Below, one piece after another: positions 13,769 through 20,963 of a stretch of 33,463 nucleotides of DNA (the stretch's first letter is position 1; the number at the start of each line of letters is the position of its first letter). Below the pieces are notes generated by a model. The model saw only the letters and a program-made list of their open reading frames with translations. It was not told where the DNA came from and searched no databases. Both the position numbers and the translations under genes were made by a program. The stretch spans positions 1 through 33,463 of the IMG/VR virus record IMGVR_UViG_3300031251_000076. The stretch is one strand, 5' to 3'. Origin of the DNA: a virus.

Positions 13769-15027
13769 GCGCGAATCCAGAACAGAGCGTCATTGACGAA
13801 ATCGACGCCCTGGTCAATGAGCAGATGGCGGGCGGCGAGTACGCCGCCGATCGGCGCACGGAGACGATTGTCGATGACATTGACCGGTGCGCCCTGTGTC
13901 GCGGCGCGTGGCACGGCTCCCCGTGGGCTGGCGTCGACCACGACCACCTCGGCGAGTATGACCGGCACAACCATGGGCGCGCTTTGAAGTGCCCAGGCGC
14001 ATTCGCCACTGGGCCGCAACGTATCCGGTACCGCTGGCAGCATCGGCACTACTGGCCGATGCGGCGATGGATGGGGCGCGAGCATGTGGCGGCTCGGATG
14101 TTCGGCAACCTGGGTAACCCGATGAGGGAGCTTGTAGACGGCGATCCGATGCAGTGGTATCAGCGGATGCTTCGAGCAGCTCGCGACGCCATGGACTCAT
14201 TGACCGAGGGCGATCCTGCGATGCGGGAATGGCAGCGTGAGCAGCGGGCCAGATGGTTCAACGGCGAAGTGCCGAACGTGCCACCGCAGATGCAGTTTCC
14301 GCGCGCGCAGTTCGCGTACGTCGGTGAATCACAGCCCCCGCGCGGCGGCGAGGTGCGCGGACCGGGGGGAAGCGGTTCCGCCATGGCCTGGCTAGATGAG
14401 GCGTACGACCGGCTGGAGCAGCTGCGCCCCAGGCGCGGCGCCCCCTGGCTGCACCGACATCACACCGAGCCTTGGCGCATCGCCATTGGCGAAACCGGGG
14501 CGACATATCCCGGCACCACGTCCGCCCCCCTGGCGCCGATCACCTTGCCGAAGTTCTACATGGTTCCGGCCCAGGGCGGGCAGCAGTCGGTGACCCGATA
14601 CTCGCGGCGCGGCCCAGTGCTGATGCGCTACTGGGGTTCACCGCAGGCGGCGGGCACCTGGTGGGAACTGGACCCCAGCGAGGGTCCATGGACTGACGTG
14701 GAGGTCACCACCACCCAGGATGAGCCGCCGCGCCGACGTCGAGACCGGTCACTGCCACCGCTGCAACGCGTCTTCATTGAGCTGACCGCCGCCAACGGGT
14801 TGCACGACAACCCGATCGGGTTGATAGCACTCGGCGACTTCGCACCCGGCAGATCGGGCATGGTGCACCGCGCCTTTCTTAAGTCGGCTGGCGATCATCC
14901 TCCGCTGCTCTACGACGATGAACGTCTCACCAACACACGGCAGCCGACTTCGTGGCGGCGGTGCGCCACAAGCGGTGTGCATCCGGAATGCCTGGTCGAA
15001 GAGATCCGGGGGGCCGGGCACCTGTGA
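13765..15027 (+). CDS. Large hypothetical protein with N-terminal zinc cluster
   Basis: A 420-residue protein, the largest unknown of the early region. Near residue 40 it has CALCRGAWHG and VDHDHLGEYDRHNHGRALKC, a histidine- and cysteine-rich cluster that may bind zinc. The rest is arginine-, tryptophan- and proline-rich, with QPPRGGEVRGPGGSGSAMAWLDEAYDRLEQL in the middle, and shows no family I know. The stop overlaps the GTG start of the helicase gene, so the two are translationally coupled. Its place in the primase-helicase operon suggests a replication role (inference). Confidence 0.7.
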   Translation: MSANPEQSVIDEIDALVNEQMAGGEYAADRRTETIVDDIDRCALCRGAWHGSPWAGVDHDHLGEYDRHNHGRALKCPGAFATGPQRIRYRWQHRHYWPMRRWMGREHVAARMFGNLGNPMRELVDGDPMQWYQRMLRAARDAMDSLTEGDPAMREWQREQRARWFNGEVPNVPPQMQFPRAQFAYVGESQPPRGGEVRGPGGSGSAMAWLDEAYDRLEQLRPRRGAPWLHRHHTEPWRIAIGETGATYPGTTSAPLAPITLPKFYMVPAQGGQQSVTRYSRRGPVLMRYWGSPQAAGTWWELDPSEGPWTDVEVTTTQDEPPRRRRDRSLPPLQRVFIELTAANGLHDNPIGLIALGDFAPGRSGMVHRAFLKSAGDHPPLLYDDERLTNTRQPTSWRRCATSGVHPECLVEEIRGAGHL

Positions 15028-16697
15028 GCGGCGATGACCTTTTCGAGAACCTTGAGCGCCTCGGTATCGGGCTCAAACCGGAACGCAAGCCGGTGGCCCG
15101 TGTCGCGACCGCGAACCGTGACACCGCGCCCTACTACCGGGCGGCGCTGGAACAGGAGATGGTGGCGATGGCGTCCACCGGGGAGGGCAGGCGTAATGAC
15201 CAGCTGAACATTTCGGCGTTCAATCTGGGCCAGCTGGTGCCGCATGGACTCACCGAGGATGAGGTGACCGACTCGCTGGCGGCGGCGGCACGCTCGACAG
15301 CAGGCACCCCGATGACCGACAGGGAGATCGAGCGCACCATTCGCAGCGGTTTGGAGTCAGGCAAGCTGTCGCCTCGGTACGCCGAAAACACCAGCTACAC
15401 AACCACTACGACGCCGATTGACGTTTTGCCGGCCAACGGGCAGCGGTTCGATGTGCGCGACTTTGAGGGCGACTTCTGGGAGTCGCGGGCGTCGCTGAAA
15501 ACGGTGTACACAGCGGCCCTGTCCGGCATGTGTTCACCGTGGGCGGTGCTGGCGTGCTGTGCGGCACGGGCGCTGGCGCTGGTCGACCCACACATCAAGC
15601 TGCCCGCCATCATCGGCTCCAAAGGAGGCTCCCTGAACTGGTTCGCGATGCTCGCCGCTGAATCCGGGGGCGGCAAGTCGACGGCCATGGAGATCGCCGA
15701 AGAGCTGATACCGCACCAGGTGAAGACGCTGAACTTGGGCAGCGGCGAAGGCCTCATTGAAGCCTTCGGCGACCGCAACGACGACGGCACCGTCAAGGAT
15801 CCAGTGTCGGGGCACCGCTCGATCCTGTTTTCGGTCGACGAGATTGACTCGTATTCGGCGGTGGCCGGGCGCAGCGGATCGACGGTGATGCCGATTCTGC
15901 GGTCGGCGTTCACGGGCGGCTCGCTGGGCTTCGCGTATCGGAAAGGCAATCGGCTGCCGGTGCTTCCGGCGCATTCGTATCGGATGACGCTGGTGTGCGC
16001 CGCCCAGCCGGGCCGGACGCGGGCCATGTTCGCAGACGCCGATGGTGGGACGCCGCAGCGGTTTATGTGGTTTCCGGCGACCGATCCACGGATCGCGGCG
16101 ATGCGCCCCGTCTTCAACAGCTCTCTGTCGCTGCCACCGGTGACCGACTGGCAGTATCCGGCGACCCTGCGGGTGCCTTCTGAATGTGAGGGCCTGATTG
16201 TGACGACGCGGGCGTCCCAGGCGCGCGGCGAGACGGCGGCACTGAACTCACACGCCTTGTTCGCACGGGAGAAGTTCGCCTACGCGCTGGCGATCCTGGA
16301 CGGGCGTTCGGCGATGGATTCGGAGGATTGGCGGCTGTCCGGGGTTGCGGCGGCGGTGTCCGATGGGGTGCGCCAATGGGTGCTTGATCAGCTGGCGGTT
16401 TCCGAGGCCGAAGAGGCGCGCCAGAAGGGGCGCCTTGCCGGTGTGGCCCGCTCAGCTTCCGATGCCGCCAAGACGCTGCAAGACGCCGAAGACCTGGCAC
16501 GGGCGGAGGCTTTCGTGCGCGAGAAGCTGGCCGACGCCGGGCAGCGCGGCACGACGCTACGCGAGATACAGCGCGGTGGCACTAAGTCGCTACGGCACCT
16601 CTATGCCGTCACCCTGTCCCGGCTTGAGGGCGATGGCGTTGTCGCCAGAGAAGTCGACGGCAGATCAACACGCTGGACCTGGGCCGGTGAGTCATGA
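15024..16697 (+). CDS. Replicative helicase-like ATPase with PriCT-type N-terminal region
   Basis: A 557-residue protein starting at a GTG that overlaps the upstream stop. Residues about 30-115 (GRRNDQLNISAFNLGQLV, then ERTIRSGLESGKLSPR) match the helical linker seen after Prim-Pol domains in actinobacterial primase-helicases. A P-loop ATPase follows with Walker A AESGGGKST (Lys218) and Walker B ILFSVDEIDS (Asp272, Glu273). The C-terminal 100 residues are helical with a winged-helix-like end (GTTLREIQRGGTKSLRHLYAVTLSRLEGDGVVAREV). Together with the separate Prim-Pol protein it would make a split primase-helicase. The candidate origin starts 18 bases after its stop. Confidence 0.8.
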   Translation: MSGDDLFENLERLGIGLKPERKPVARVATANRDTAPYYRAALEQEMVAMASTGEGRRNDQLNISAFNLGQLVPHGLTEDEVTDSLAAAARSTAGTPMTDREIERTIRSGLESGKLSPRYAENTSYTTTTTPIDVLPANGQRFDVRDFEGDFWESRASLKTVYTAALSGMCSPWAVLACCAARALALVDPHIKLPAIIGSKGGSLNWFAMLAAESGGGKSTAMEIAEELIPHQVKTLNLGSGEGLIEAFGDRNDDGTVKDPVSGHRSILFSVDEIDSYSAVAGRSGSTVMPILRSAFTGGSLGFAYRKGNRLPVLPAHSYRMTLVCAAQPGRTRAMFADADGGTPQRFMWFPATDPRIAAMRPVFNSSLSLPPVTDWQYPATLRVPSECEGLIVTTRASQARGETAALNSHALFAREKFAYALAILDGRSAMDSEDWRLSGVAAAVSDGVRQWVLDQLAVSEAEEARQKGRLAGVARSASDAAKTLQDAEDLARAEAFVREKLADAGQRGTTLREIQRGGTKSLRHLYAVTLSRLEGDGVVAREVDGRSTRWTWAGES

Positions 16698-16714
16698 ACA
16701 GCGCGCCAGCAAAT

Positions 16715-16927
16715 GTGTCGGGCAGTGTCGGGCGCCCGACACATAGGTCTGAGTGTCGGGCAGTGTCGGGCAGCTACCGCCCGACAGTCAGAAACGTCGT
16801 TTATGCCATCTACCAGTATCTATATATACATATGCATATAGGAGGGATTCACGTACGAGGGCCGACGCCCCAGGTCGCCGAGTGTCGGGCGCAAAACAAG
16901 TGTCGGGCGCCCGACAGTGCCCGACAC
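16715..16927. repeat. Iteron cluster with AT-rich core: candidate replication origin
   Basis: Ten copies of the nonamer GTGTCGGGC. Forward: 16715-16723, 16725-16733, 16753-16761, 16763-16771, 16882-16890, 16900-16908. Reverse exact: 16734-16742, 16919-16927. Reverse with one mismatch: 16779-16787, 16909-16917. The forward pairs on the left are 10 bp apart, one helical turn. The 28-base blocks 16715-16742 and 16900-16927 are inverted copies of each other with one difference. Between them lies an AT-rich stretch (16798-16840, with TATATATACATATGCATATA at 16821-16840), striking in this GC-rich genome. Position directly after the helicase gene and the iteron/AT-rich layout suggest an origin; multi-site operator is the main alternative. 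Confidence 0.72.
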
Positions 16928-16973
16928 TTCGGCACCTCCGGCTAATCAGTTAACAACCACCAGAAGGGATGAC

Positions 16974-17429
16974 ATGACCACCACCACCAAGCCCCGGCGG
17001 AACCGCCGCAGCGCCAAGGATGCGGGCACCCGATTTGAGCGGTCAGTGGCCGACTACCTGGCCGCGACACTCGATGACCGCATAGACCGGCGAGTGAAGG
17101 CCGGAAACAAAGACTGCGGCGACATCGGAGGGGTGCGCCGCTCCCCTTGTGGCTCGCGCATCGCCATCGAATGCAAAGACACCTCCAAGATTGACCTACC
17201 GCAGTGGACTCGCGAGGCTGCGACAGAAGCGGTCAACGACGGGGCTCTGGTGGGTGTGGTGGTGCACAAGCGCCGCCTGGTTGGTGATCCTGCCCAGCAG
17301 TGGGTCTCGATGACCCTGGCCGATCTGGTGGCGATTTTGAGCGGGCATCGTCCGAGCCCCCATGTGGCTCGCACCGAGGGCAGCGCCCCGGTTGTTGAAA
17401 CTTCAAACACCGAGGCGGTGCCCGCATGA
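16974..17429 (+). CDS. Holliday junction resolvase-like protein (Hjc-type PD-(D/E)XK)
   Basis: A 151-residue protein: AKDAGTRFERSVADYLAATL (catalytic Glu in the first helix), KAGNKDCGDIGGVRRSP (Asp), RIAIECKDTSKIDL (the E-x-K motif), then LVGVVVHKRRLVGDPAQQWVSMTLADLVAIL. This matches the small archaeal-type resolvase/nuclease fold found in many mycobacteriophages. It would cut branched intermediates during replication or before packaging. I chose the ATG at 16974 because AGAAGGG lies five bases upstream. It is the first gene after the iteron locus. Confidence 0.8.
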   Translation: MTTTTKPRRNRRSAKDAGTRFERSVADYLAATLDDRIDRRVKAGNKDCGDIGGVRRSPCGSRIAIECKDTSKIDLPQWTREAATEAVNDGALVGVVVHKRRLVGDPAQQWVSMTLADLVAILSGHRPSPHVARTEGSAPVVETSNTEAVPA

Positions 17430-17926
17430 GCACGATCGAATGGTCTCGCGACGACAAGGCCGATTGGGGCACGGTTGACGGCCAGAGGCGATACGGCATC
17501 GCAGGCGGCTGCCTCTGGTTCTGTGAAGACCAAGGCGACTGGTGGTGCCTCATCGGGCTCTCGGCTGACGCTCAGACGCTCGCCGAGGCGCACTGGGCAG
17601 GCCTGCAGGACCGGAAGGTTGCCGATGCGATCAACACCGTTCGTGACGCCGCTGCTCGGCTCACCGAGTCGCCCAGCCCGATACGGCTGGAGTCCGACGA
17701 AGCGGCCAAGCTGTACGCCGCCATAGACGCCCTACCGCCGCCGCCTGTCGCCCCGCCCCCCACCCGGCGCACCCTGTTGGTCAACGGGGTGTACCTCACC
17801 GGTGATGTCCGATCGATCAGCACCCACACCCACGGCGACGGAACACAATCCATCGACATCAGCTTCGTGCCAGACAGTGCCGACGACACCGTGTGCGCCA
17901 TCGAATCCATGCGAGTCGACCGATGA
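17426..17926 (+). CDS. Hypothetical protein
   Basis: A 166-residue protein, not recognised. The N-terminal half is tryptophan-rich (STIEWSRDDKADWG, then CLWFCEDQGDWWCLIGL). A proline linker (LPPPPVAPPPTRR) leads to a probable beta-rich C-terminal domain (LLVNGVYLTGDVRSIST). It is coupled to the resolvase and the next gene by ATGA overlaps. Confidence 0.68.
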   Translation: MSTIEWSRDDKADWGTVDGQRRYGIAGGCLWFCEDQGDWWCLIGLSADAQTLAEAHWAGLQDRKVADAINTVRDAAARLTESPSPIRLESDEAAKLYAAIDALPPPPVAPPPTRRTLLVNGVYLTGDVRSISTHTHGDGTQSIDISFVPDSADDTVCAIESMRVDR

Positions 17927-18333
17927 AGGTCTACATCGTCACCACCGGCAGCTATTCGGACTACCAGATTCAACGGGTGCTCACCGACAAGGAACGGGCC
18001 GAAAAGCTTGTCGCCGCATGGAATGCCACTAGCTTTTGCGGTGGGGCCGAGGTCCAAGAGTGGGAGACAGACGAGCAGTCGGACGCCCTGCCCCGCCAGT
18101 GGGTCGAAGGTGAAGACGAACTGAGCTGCTATGAGTGGACACCCCTCGGCGACTTTGAGCAGGTCTACGACATCGTCGGCTGGACATACGAAGGCGCACA
18201 CCCGGGCAAAGCCACCGTGATCGAAGCCACCGACCGATTTGTCAAGGTGATCGGAACCGACGAAATGGCTGTCCGGAAAACCATTTACGACACCGTCACG
18301 CAGATGCGGGCACGAGCCGAAGGGATTGCATGA
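17923..18333 (+). CDS. Hypothetical phage protein (DUF7336-like start)
   Basis: A 136-residue protein starting MKVYIVTTGSYSDYQIQRVLTDKERAEKLVAAWN. This opening (a strand, a glycine turn, then a helix ending in K-L-V) recurs in many small phage proteins of unknown function, DUF7336-like as I recall. The rest is acidic with WTYEGAHPGKATVIEATDRFVKV. The start at 17923 overlaps the upstream stop. Confidence 0.68.
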   Translation: MKVYIVTTGSYSDYQIQRVLTDKERAEKLVAAWNATSFCGGAEVQEWETDEQSDALPRQWVEGEDELSCYEWTPLGDFEQVYDIVGWTYEGAHPGKATVIEATDRFVKVIGTDEMAVRKTIYDTVTQMRARAEGIA

Positions 18334-19007
18334 CCATGACCACCATCGCCAACGGTAGCGCCGTCGAACTGTGCGCCCACCCAGATTGCAAGCGCGACAA
18401 CGGCAAGCCAGCCCACACGCCGGACGGCATGTGCCAAGGCTGCCAGCGCCGCGTGGCCACTGCTCTGGAACGTGTCGTACTCGACTACGTACAGCTGCAC
18501 CGGCTCCCCGCCCCCAACAAGGGCGACAAGATGCGCGGCGCCAAAGTCAAGGACTACGGCCACCCCGCCGAATGGGCCTCGGACATGCTCACACAGATCG
18601 CCATATGCCTACGGGCAACACACGACAACCTCGCAAGCTCACTGGCCGAACAGGGCCACACGCCGCCGGGTGAGGACTATCCGAGTGAGCGTGCCGCCGT
18701 CATCGCCGCTCACGCTTATCTGTCGGTGCGCATCGACAAGATGTGCCGCCAGGACTGGGCGCCGGACATCATCGCCGAATGGCATGGCCTGCACTCGAAA
18801 GTCCGCAGCCAGCTTGGCCAAACAAGGCCGCGCATTGCCCTGCCGACGCCATGCCCCGACTGCGACATGCGGACCCTGACGCGCTACATCGACGTGCAGC
18901 GCGACTGGATTGAGTGCGGCAACTGCCAGACGCAGATCCGCAGCGAGCACTACCCGCTGTGGACATCGATCGTGCTCGAAGAGCTTGTGTCCGAAGCTCA
19001 GGGCTGA
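18330..19007 (+). CDS. Hypothetical protein with two zinc-binding ends
   Basis: A 225-residue protein. The N-terminus carries CAHPDCKRDNGKPAHTPDGMCQGCQRR and the C-terminus CPDCDMRTLTRYIDVQRDWIECGNC, each able to bind one zinc. In between is a helical region (ERAAVIAAHAYLSVRIDKM). Proteins of this design are frequent at the right end of mycobacteriophage early regions and are thought to bind DNA. It is the last gene of the rightward early run; its end overlaps the minus-strand gene by ten bases. Confidence 0.7.
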   Translation: MTMTTIANGSAVELCAHPDCKRDNGKPAHTPDGMCQGCQRRVATALERVVLDYVQLHRLPAPNKGDKMRGAKVKDYGHPAEWASDMLTQIAICLRATHDNLASSLAEQGHTPPGEDYPSERAAVIAAHAYLSVRIDKMCRQDWAPDIIAEWHGLHSKVRSQLGQTRPRIALPTPCPDCDMRTLTRYIDVQRDWIECGNCQTQIRSEHYPLWTSIVLEELVSEAQG

Positions 19008-19282
19008 TGGTGCTGTTGCGCCTCGTAAGGCGCCCCAGGTCCATAGATGATCCGGCACGCCTCCCCGAGCTGCGGCGCGTAGATGCTCGCGCCGCAATGA
19101 CATGTCCACACGTGATGCCGCTTACCGCACTCACACGGCGGGCACCGCTGCTTCCAGCCAGGCTCATCGACGCTGTGCCAATTCGGGCAATACAGCGGCC
19201 CGACAACCGTCCAGCCCTTGCCGTTGCGCACAAGGTCACCGACATACGCGTTCGGGAACTTGTCGCGCGGCGGGCGGGCCAT
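18998..19282 (-). CDS. Minus-strand cysteine-rich protein
   Basis: A 94-residue protein on the opposite strand: MARPPRDKFPNAYVGDLVRNGKGWTVVGPLYC, then CPPCECGKRHHVWTCHCG, a compact zinc site. The sequence reads like a natural protein (hydrophobic strands, clustered cysteines), and the plus strand here has no better frame. It ends tail-to-tail with the early operon. It is the only minus-strand gene outside the repressor operon and needs its own promoter in 19283-19576. Confidence 0.62.
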   Translation of the reverse strand: MARPPRDKFPNAYVGDLVRNGKGWTVVGPLYCPNWHSVDEPGWKQRCPPCECGKRHHVWTCHCGASIYAPQLGEACRIIYGPGAPYEAQQHHQP

Positions 19283-19576
19283 GCACCTGTTCTACGCCAG
19301 TGGTCTGACATTGAGCGCTGGGGCCGCATGGTTCCAAATGCGCTCAGGTCGGGCGGTACAGGTGTCGACTCGTCTGCCCTACGCGACCAGGACCGGCGTC
19401 TCGGCGCCCCAGCGTCGCCCAGTTTAGTTCACCGGATTCGACAAGCCGGACACGCCACGATGACACAGCTATGCACGACTGGCCGTGTGACATGTAACAT
19501 GGCTGCCGTGGGCACCGCTGTGTCCGCACAACCCCTTCGCCCACTGCGGAGGGGTTTTCGCGTATCTGGGGAGACC
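19283..19576. other. Non-coding region at the early/late boundary; possible virion-end (cos) region
   Basis: No convincing gene lies in these 294 bases. The right part holds a -10-like TAACAT (19495-19500) inside the palindromic ATGTaACAT, with no good -35, followed by the terminator at 19530-19558. The left part must carry the promoter of the minus-strand gene. In virion order, early genes end and the HTH/HNH/terminase group begins here, so the cohesive ends may lie in this gap. I cannot recognise the cut site. Confidence 0.4.
19530..19558 (+). terminator. Intrinsic terminator or attenuator before the left structural operon
   Basis: AACCCCTTCGC (19530-19540) pairs with GCGGAGGGGTT (19546-19556) as an 11-bp stem with one G-U pair and a five-base loop, and continues into TT to give a TTTT run. 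It is the only hairpin in the window with a U-run. It lies 18 bases before the HTH gene, so it would act as an attenuator or end a short leader RNA starting near 19507. Confidence 0.68.
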
Positions 19577-19813
19577 ATGACAACGGTGCTCGCGCCTGAT
19601 GGCGTTGAATCCCTCGTGACCGTCGAACAAGCGGCCACCCTGTGCAACGTCGCGTCGGCGACTGTGCGCCAATGGGCCTCTCGCGGTTACGGCCCCGCCC
19701 GGCGCAAGACCAAGCTTGAGCCCAAGGGTCAAGATGATCGCGGTCGCAAGCTCTACCGGCTGCTCGACGTAGCCAAGGCCGAGCACGCCACACGGACACT
19801 CGCCCGACGATGA
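19577..19813 (+). CDS. HTH DNA-binding protein (MerR/excisionase-like)
   Basis: A 78-residue protein with VTVEQAATLCNVASATVRQWASRGYGPARRK, a clear helix-turn-helix, followed by a wing and LYRLLDVAKAEHATRT. This is the HTH_17/MerR-like design. Positioned first in the group that leads to the terminase, it may regulate late genes or bind the packaging site (inference). GGGGAG lies close before the ATG, and the terminator/attenuator lies just upstream. The longer open frame to the left has no coding character. Confidence 0.75.
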   Translation: MTTVLAPDGVESLVTVEQAATLCNVASATVRQWASRGYGPARRKTKLEPKGQDDRGRKLYRLLDVAKAEHATRTLARR

Positions 19814-19950
19814 GCGCAGGCCTGATGCGAGCACTGCGCGACGCAGAACGCATACGGGCACAGGCGATCATCGAAGACGACACCGATGGCCAAGACTGGG
19901 CCAACGACGAAATAGACCGCATCACAGAGCGCCTTGAGGGCGCGCGCTGA
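19810..19950 (+). CDS. 46-residue hypothetical protein
   Basis: The product begins MSAGLMRALRDAERIRAQAI and continues with an acidic helix (DDTDGQDWANDEIDRITERLEG). The ATG overlaps the HTH gene stop, and the last base of its TGA is the first of the next ATG. It is likely fully helical. The packing supports a real gene; function unknown. Confidence 0.6.
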   Translation: MSAGLMRALRDAERIRAQAIIEDDTDGQDWANDEIDRITERLEGAR

Positions 19951-20138
19951 TGGACCACTCCCCTGGTACTACCGCTGACTACGCCAACTCGACTGCTCGT
20001 GACGCACTCAGGAAAGCCGAGCGGGCGCAACGGGAAGTCGACAGGCTCACCAAGATCTTGCGTGCAGTGGTCACACAACTGGGATACAAGTTCGTGGTAG
20101 ACGAGCACGGCAACGTCAGTGTGGCTGCACCGCAATGA
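19950..20138 (+). CDS. Small coiled-coil protein
   Basis: A 62-residue protein with a heptad-like helix ARDALRKAERAQREVDRLTKILRAVVTQLG, then a short beta hairpin (YKFVVDEHGNVSVAAP). It may form a dimer. It lies between the HTH and HNH genes and overlaps the latter by four bases. Small oligomeric proteins at this place can be small terminase subunits, but this one is shorter than usual. Confidence 0.65.
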   Translation: MDHSPGTTADYANSTARDALRKAERAQREVDRLTKILRAVVTQLGYKFVVDEHGNVSVAAPQ

Positions 20139-20413
20139 CAGCGCGGCGCAACACCACACTTAGAGACAAGCACAGGCGCTACCTCGCGCGAGGCAAGCCG
20201 CCGTGCTACCACTGCGGCGAGCCTATCGACTACGAGGCCGATCACCTTGCCCCACTGAGCTATCAGGTTGATCACCTCATCCCCCTGGCCAAGGGCGGAA
20301 CAGACCTACTCGACAACAAGGTGCCATCACACCGAAAATGCAACCGGGACAAGGGCGACAAAATGCCCGACGACATGGGCGCCCAGTTCATCACCGAACG
20401 TAAATGGTGGTAG
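20135..20413 (+). CDS. HNH endonuclease of the packaging region
   Basis: A 92-residue protein with a textbook HNH core: CYHCGE (Cys24, Cys27), YQVDHLIPLAKGG (Asp46, His47), LLDNKVPSHRKCNRDKGDK (Asn61, His66, Cys69). HNH proteins encoded next to terminase stimulate specific cos cutting in phages such as HK97. Position about 550 bases before the terminase gene supports that role. A hairpin follows the stop. Confidence 0.88.
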   Translation: MTARRNTTLRDKHRRYLARGKPPCYHCGEPIDYEADHLAPLSYQVDHLIPLAKGGTDLLDNKVPSHRKCNRDKGDKMPDDMGAQFITERKWW

Positions 20414-20423
20414 TCGATTTGAC

Positions 20424-20446
20424 GCTGTCAGCGCCACGCTGACGGC
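20424..20446 (+). terminator. Short hairpin after the HNH gene
   Basis: GCTGTCAGCG (20424-20433) pairs with CGCTGACGGC (20437-20446), ten pairs including one G-U, with a three-base loop. No U-run follows. The arms are the GCTGACGGC core of the hairpins at 2599 and 10823 in opposite order. The rest of the gap up to 20566 holds the palindrome CTGGCGCCAG and an AT-richer patch but no gene. Confidence 0.5.
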
Positions 20447-20566
20447 CAAACAGACACCGCCCCACCCGGATACCCCTCCCCTGGCGCCAGGTCGCACCTC
20501 GTGGCATAGGCGGGCATTTACATACCACATTTTCCACCGAATCCCGGTGCGGTTACTGACGACGAA

Positions 20567-20818
20567 ATGGCGATGCCGATGTACGCGAATGCCCAGGGTG
20601 ACGGGCTGTTTTTGGTGCTCAAGTTCGGCGCTGACGACGGCCTGGACACGGGCAGCTACACGGGGAGTTACCGCCACAAGCCAGCGTGCCGGTCGTACAA
20701 CACGATTGGTCAGGCGAGGACTCAGCGGACCCGGTTTCGCAATCAGGGTTATGGCGCGCGTATCGCCGTGGTGACCGTTGCTGATGGTGAGCCGTCGATT
20801 CGCTGGGTTGAGGACTGA
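20567..20818 (+). CDS. Hypothetical protein upstream of terminase
   Basis: An 83-residue protein starting at ATG 20567 (MAMPMYANAQGDGLFLVLKFG); an ATG three codons later is also possible. No clear ribosome binding site is seen. The rest is basic, with YRHKPACRSYNTIGQARTQRTRFRNQGYG. Small proteins of this position and charge are usual before terminases, but no family is recognised. Confidence 0.62.
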   Translation: MAMPMYANAQGDGLFLVLKFGADDGLDTGSYTGSYRHKPACRSYNTIGQARTQRTRFRNQGYGARIAVVTVADGEPSIRWVED

Positions 20819-20956
20819 ATGGCGCCCGTGGTGATCGACCTTCGCTGCGAATGCGGCGGCGACACCTTCCGCACTTGCCAGGGCGGCGCGGTAACGCGTT
20901 TCTGGTACGCCCGCTGCCTGCATTGGGTCGGGACGCTACACCGGGTCGAGGGATAG
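20819..20956 (+). CDS. 45-residue zinc-ribbon-like protein
   Basis: The ATG shares one base with the upstream TGA. The product begins MAPVVIDLRCECGGDTFRTC and ends ARCLHWVGTLHRVEG, giving a four-cysteine pattern C-x-C...C...C. The frame fills the gap to the terminase gene. A zinc-binding DNA-contact protein of the packaging region is possible. Confidence 0.55.
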   Translation: MAPVVIDLRCECGGDTFRTCQGGAVTRFWYARCLHWVGTLHRVEG

Positions 20957-20963
20957 CCGACCA

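Noticed and set aside
16715-16927. CRISPR array or miniature transposon as explanation of the repeats
   Set aside because: The repeats are nine bases, in both orientations and without spacers of constant length, so not CRISPR. The 28-base inverted ends have no matching target duplication at the flanks and no transposase is present.
16694-16945. Open frame of 83 codons across the iteron cluster, with an ATGA overlap on the helicase stop
   Set aside because: Its sequence is dictated by the nonamer repeats and the AT-rich core, with repeated V-S-G-S-V/C-R-A patterns and no protein-like composition. The overlap alone is not enough support.
18914-19576. Upstream extension of the HTH gene frame (a 299-codon frame in total)
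   Set aside because: The extension overlaps the end of the 18330-19007 gene and the terminator, and reads as arginine-rich shadow. The natural start with ribosome binding site is at 19577.
19344-20159. Minus-strand frame of 271 codons over the HTH and coiled-coil genes
   Set aside because: Composition (Ser/Arg/Cys-rich) is that of an antisense shadow, and three well-packed plus-strand genes occupy the same bases.
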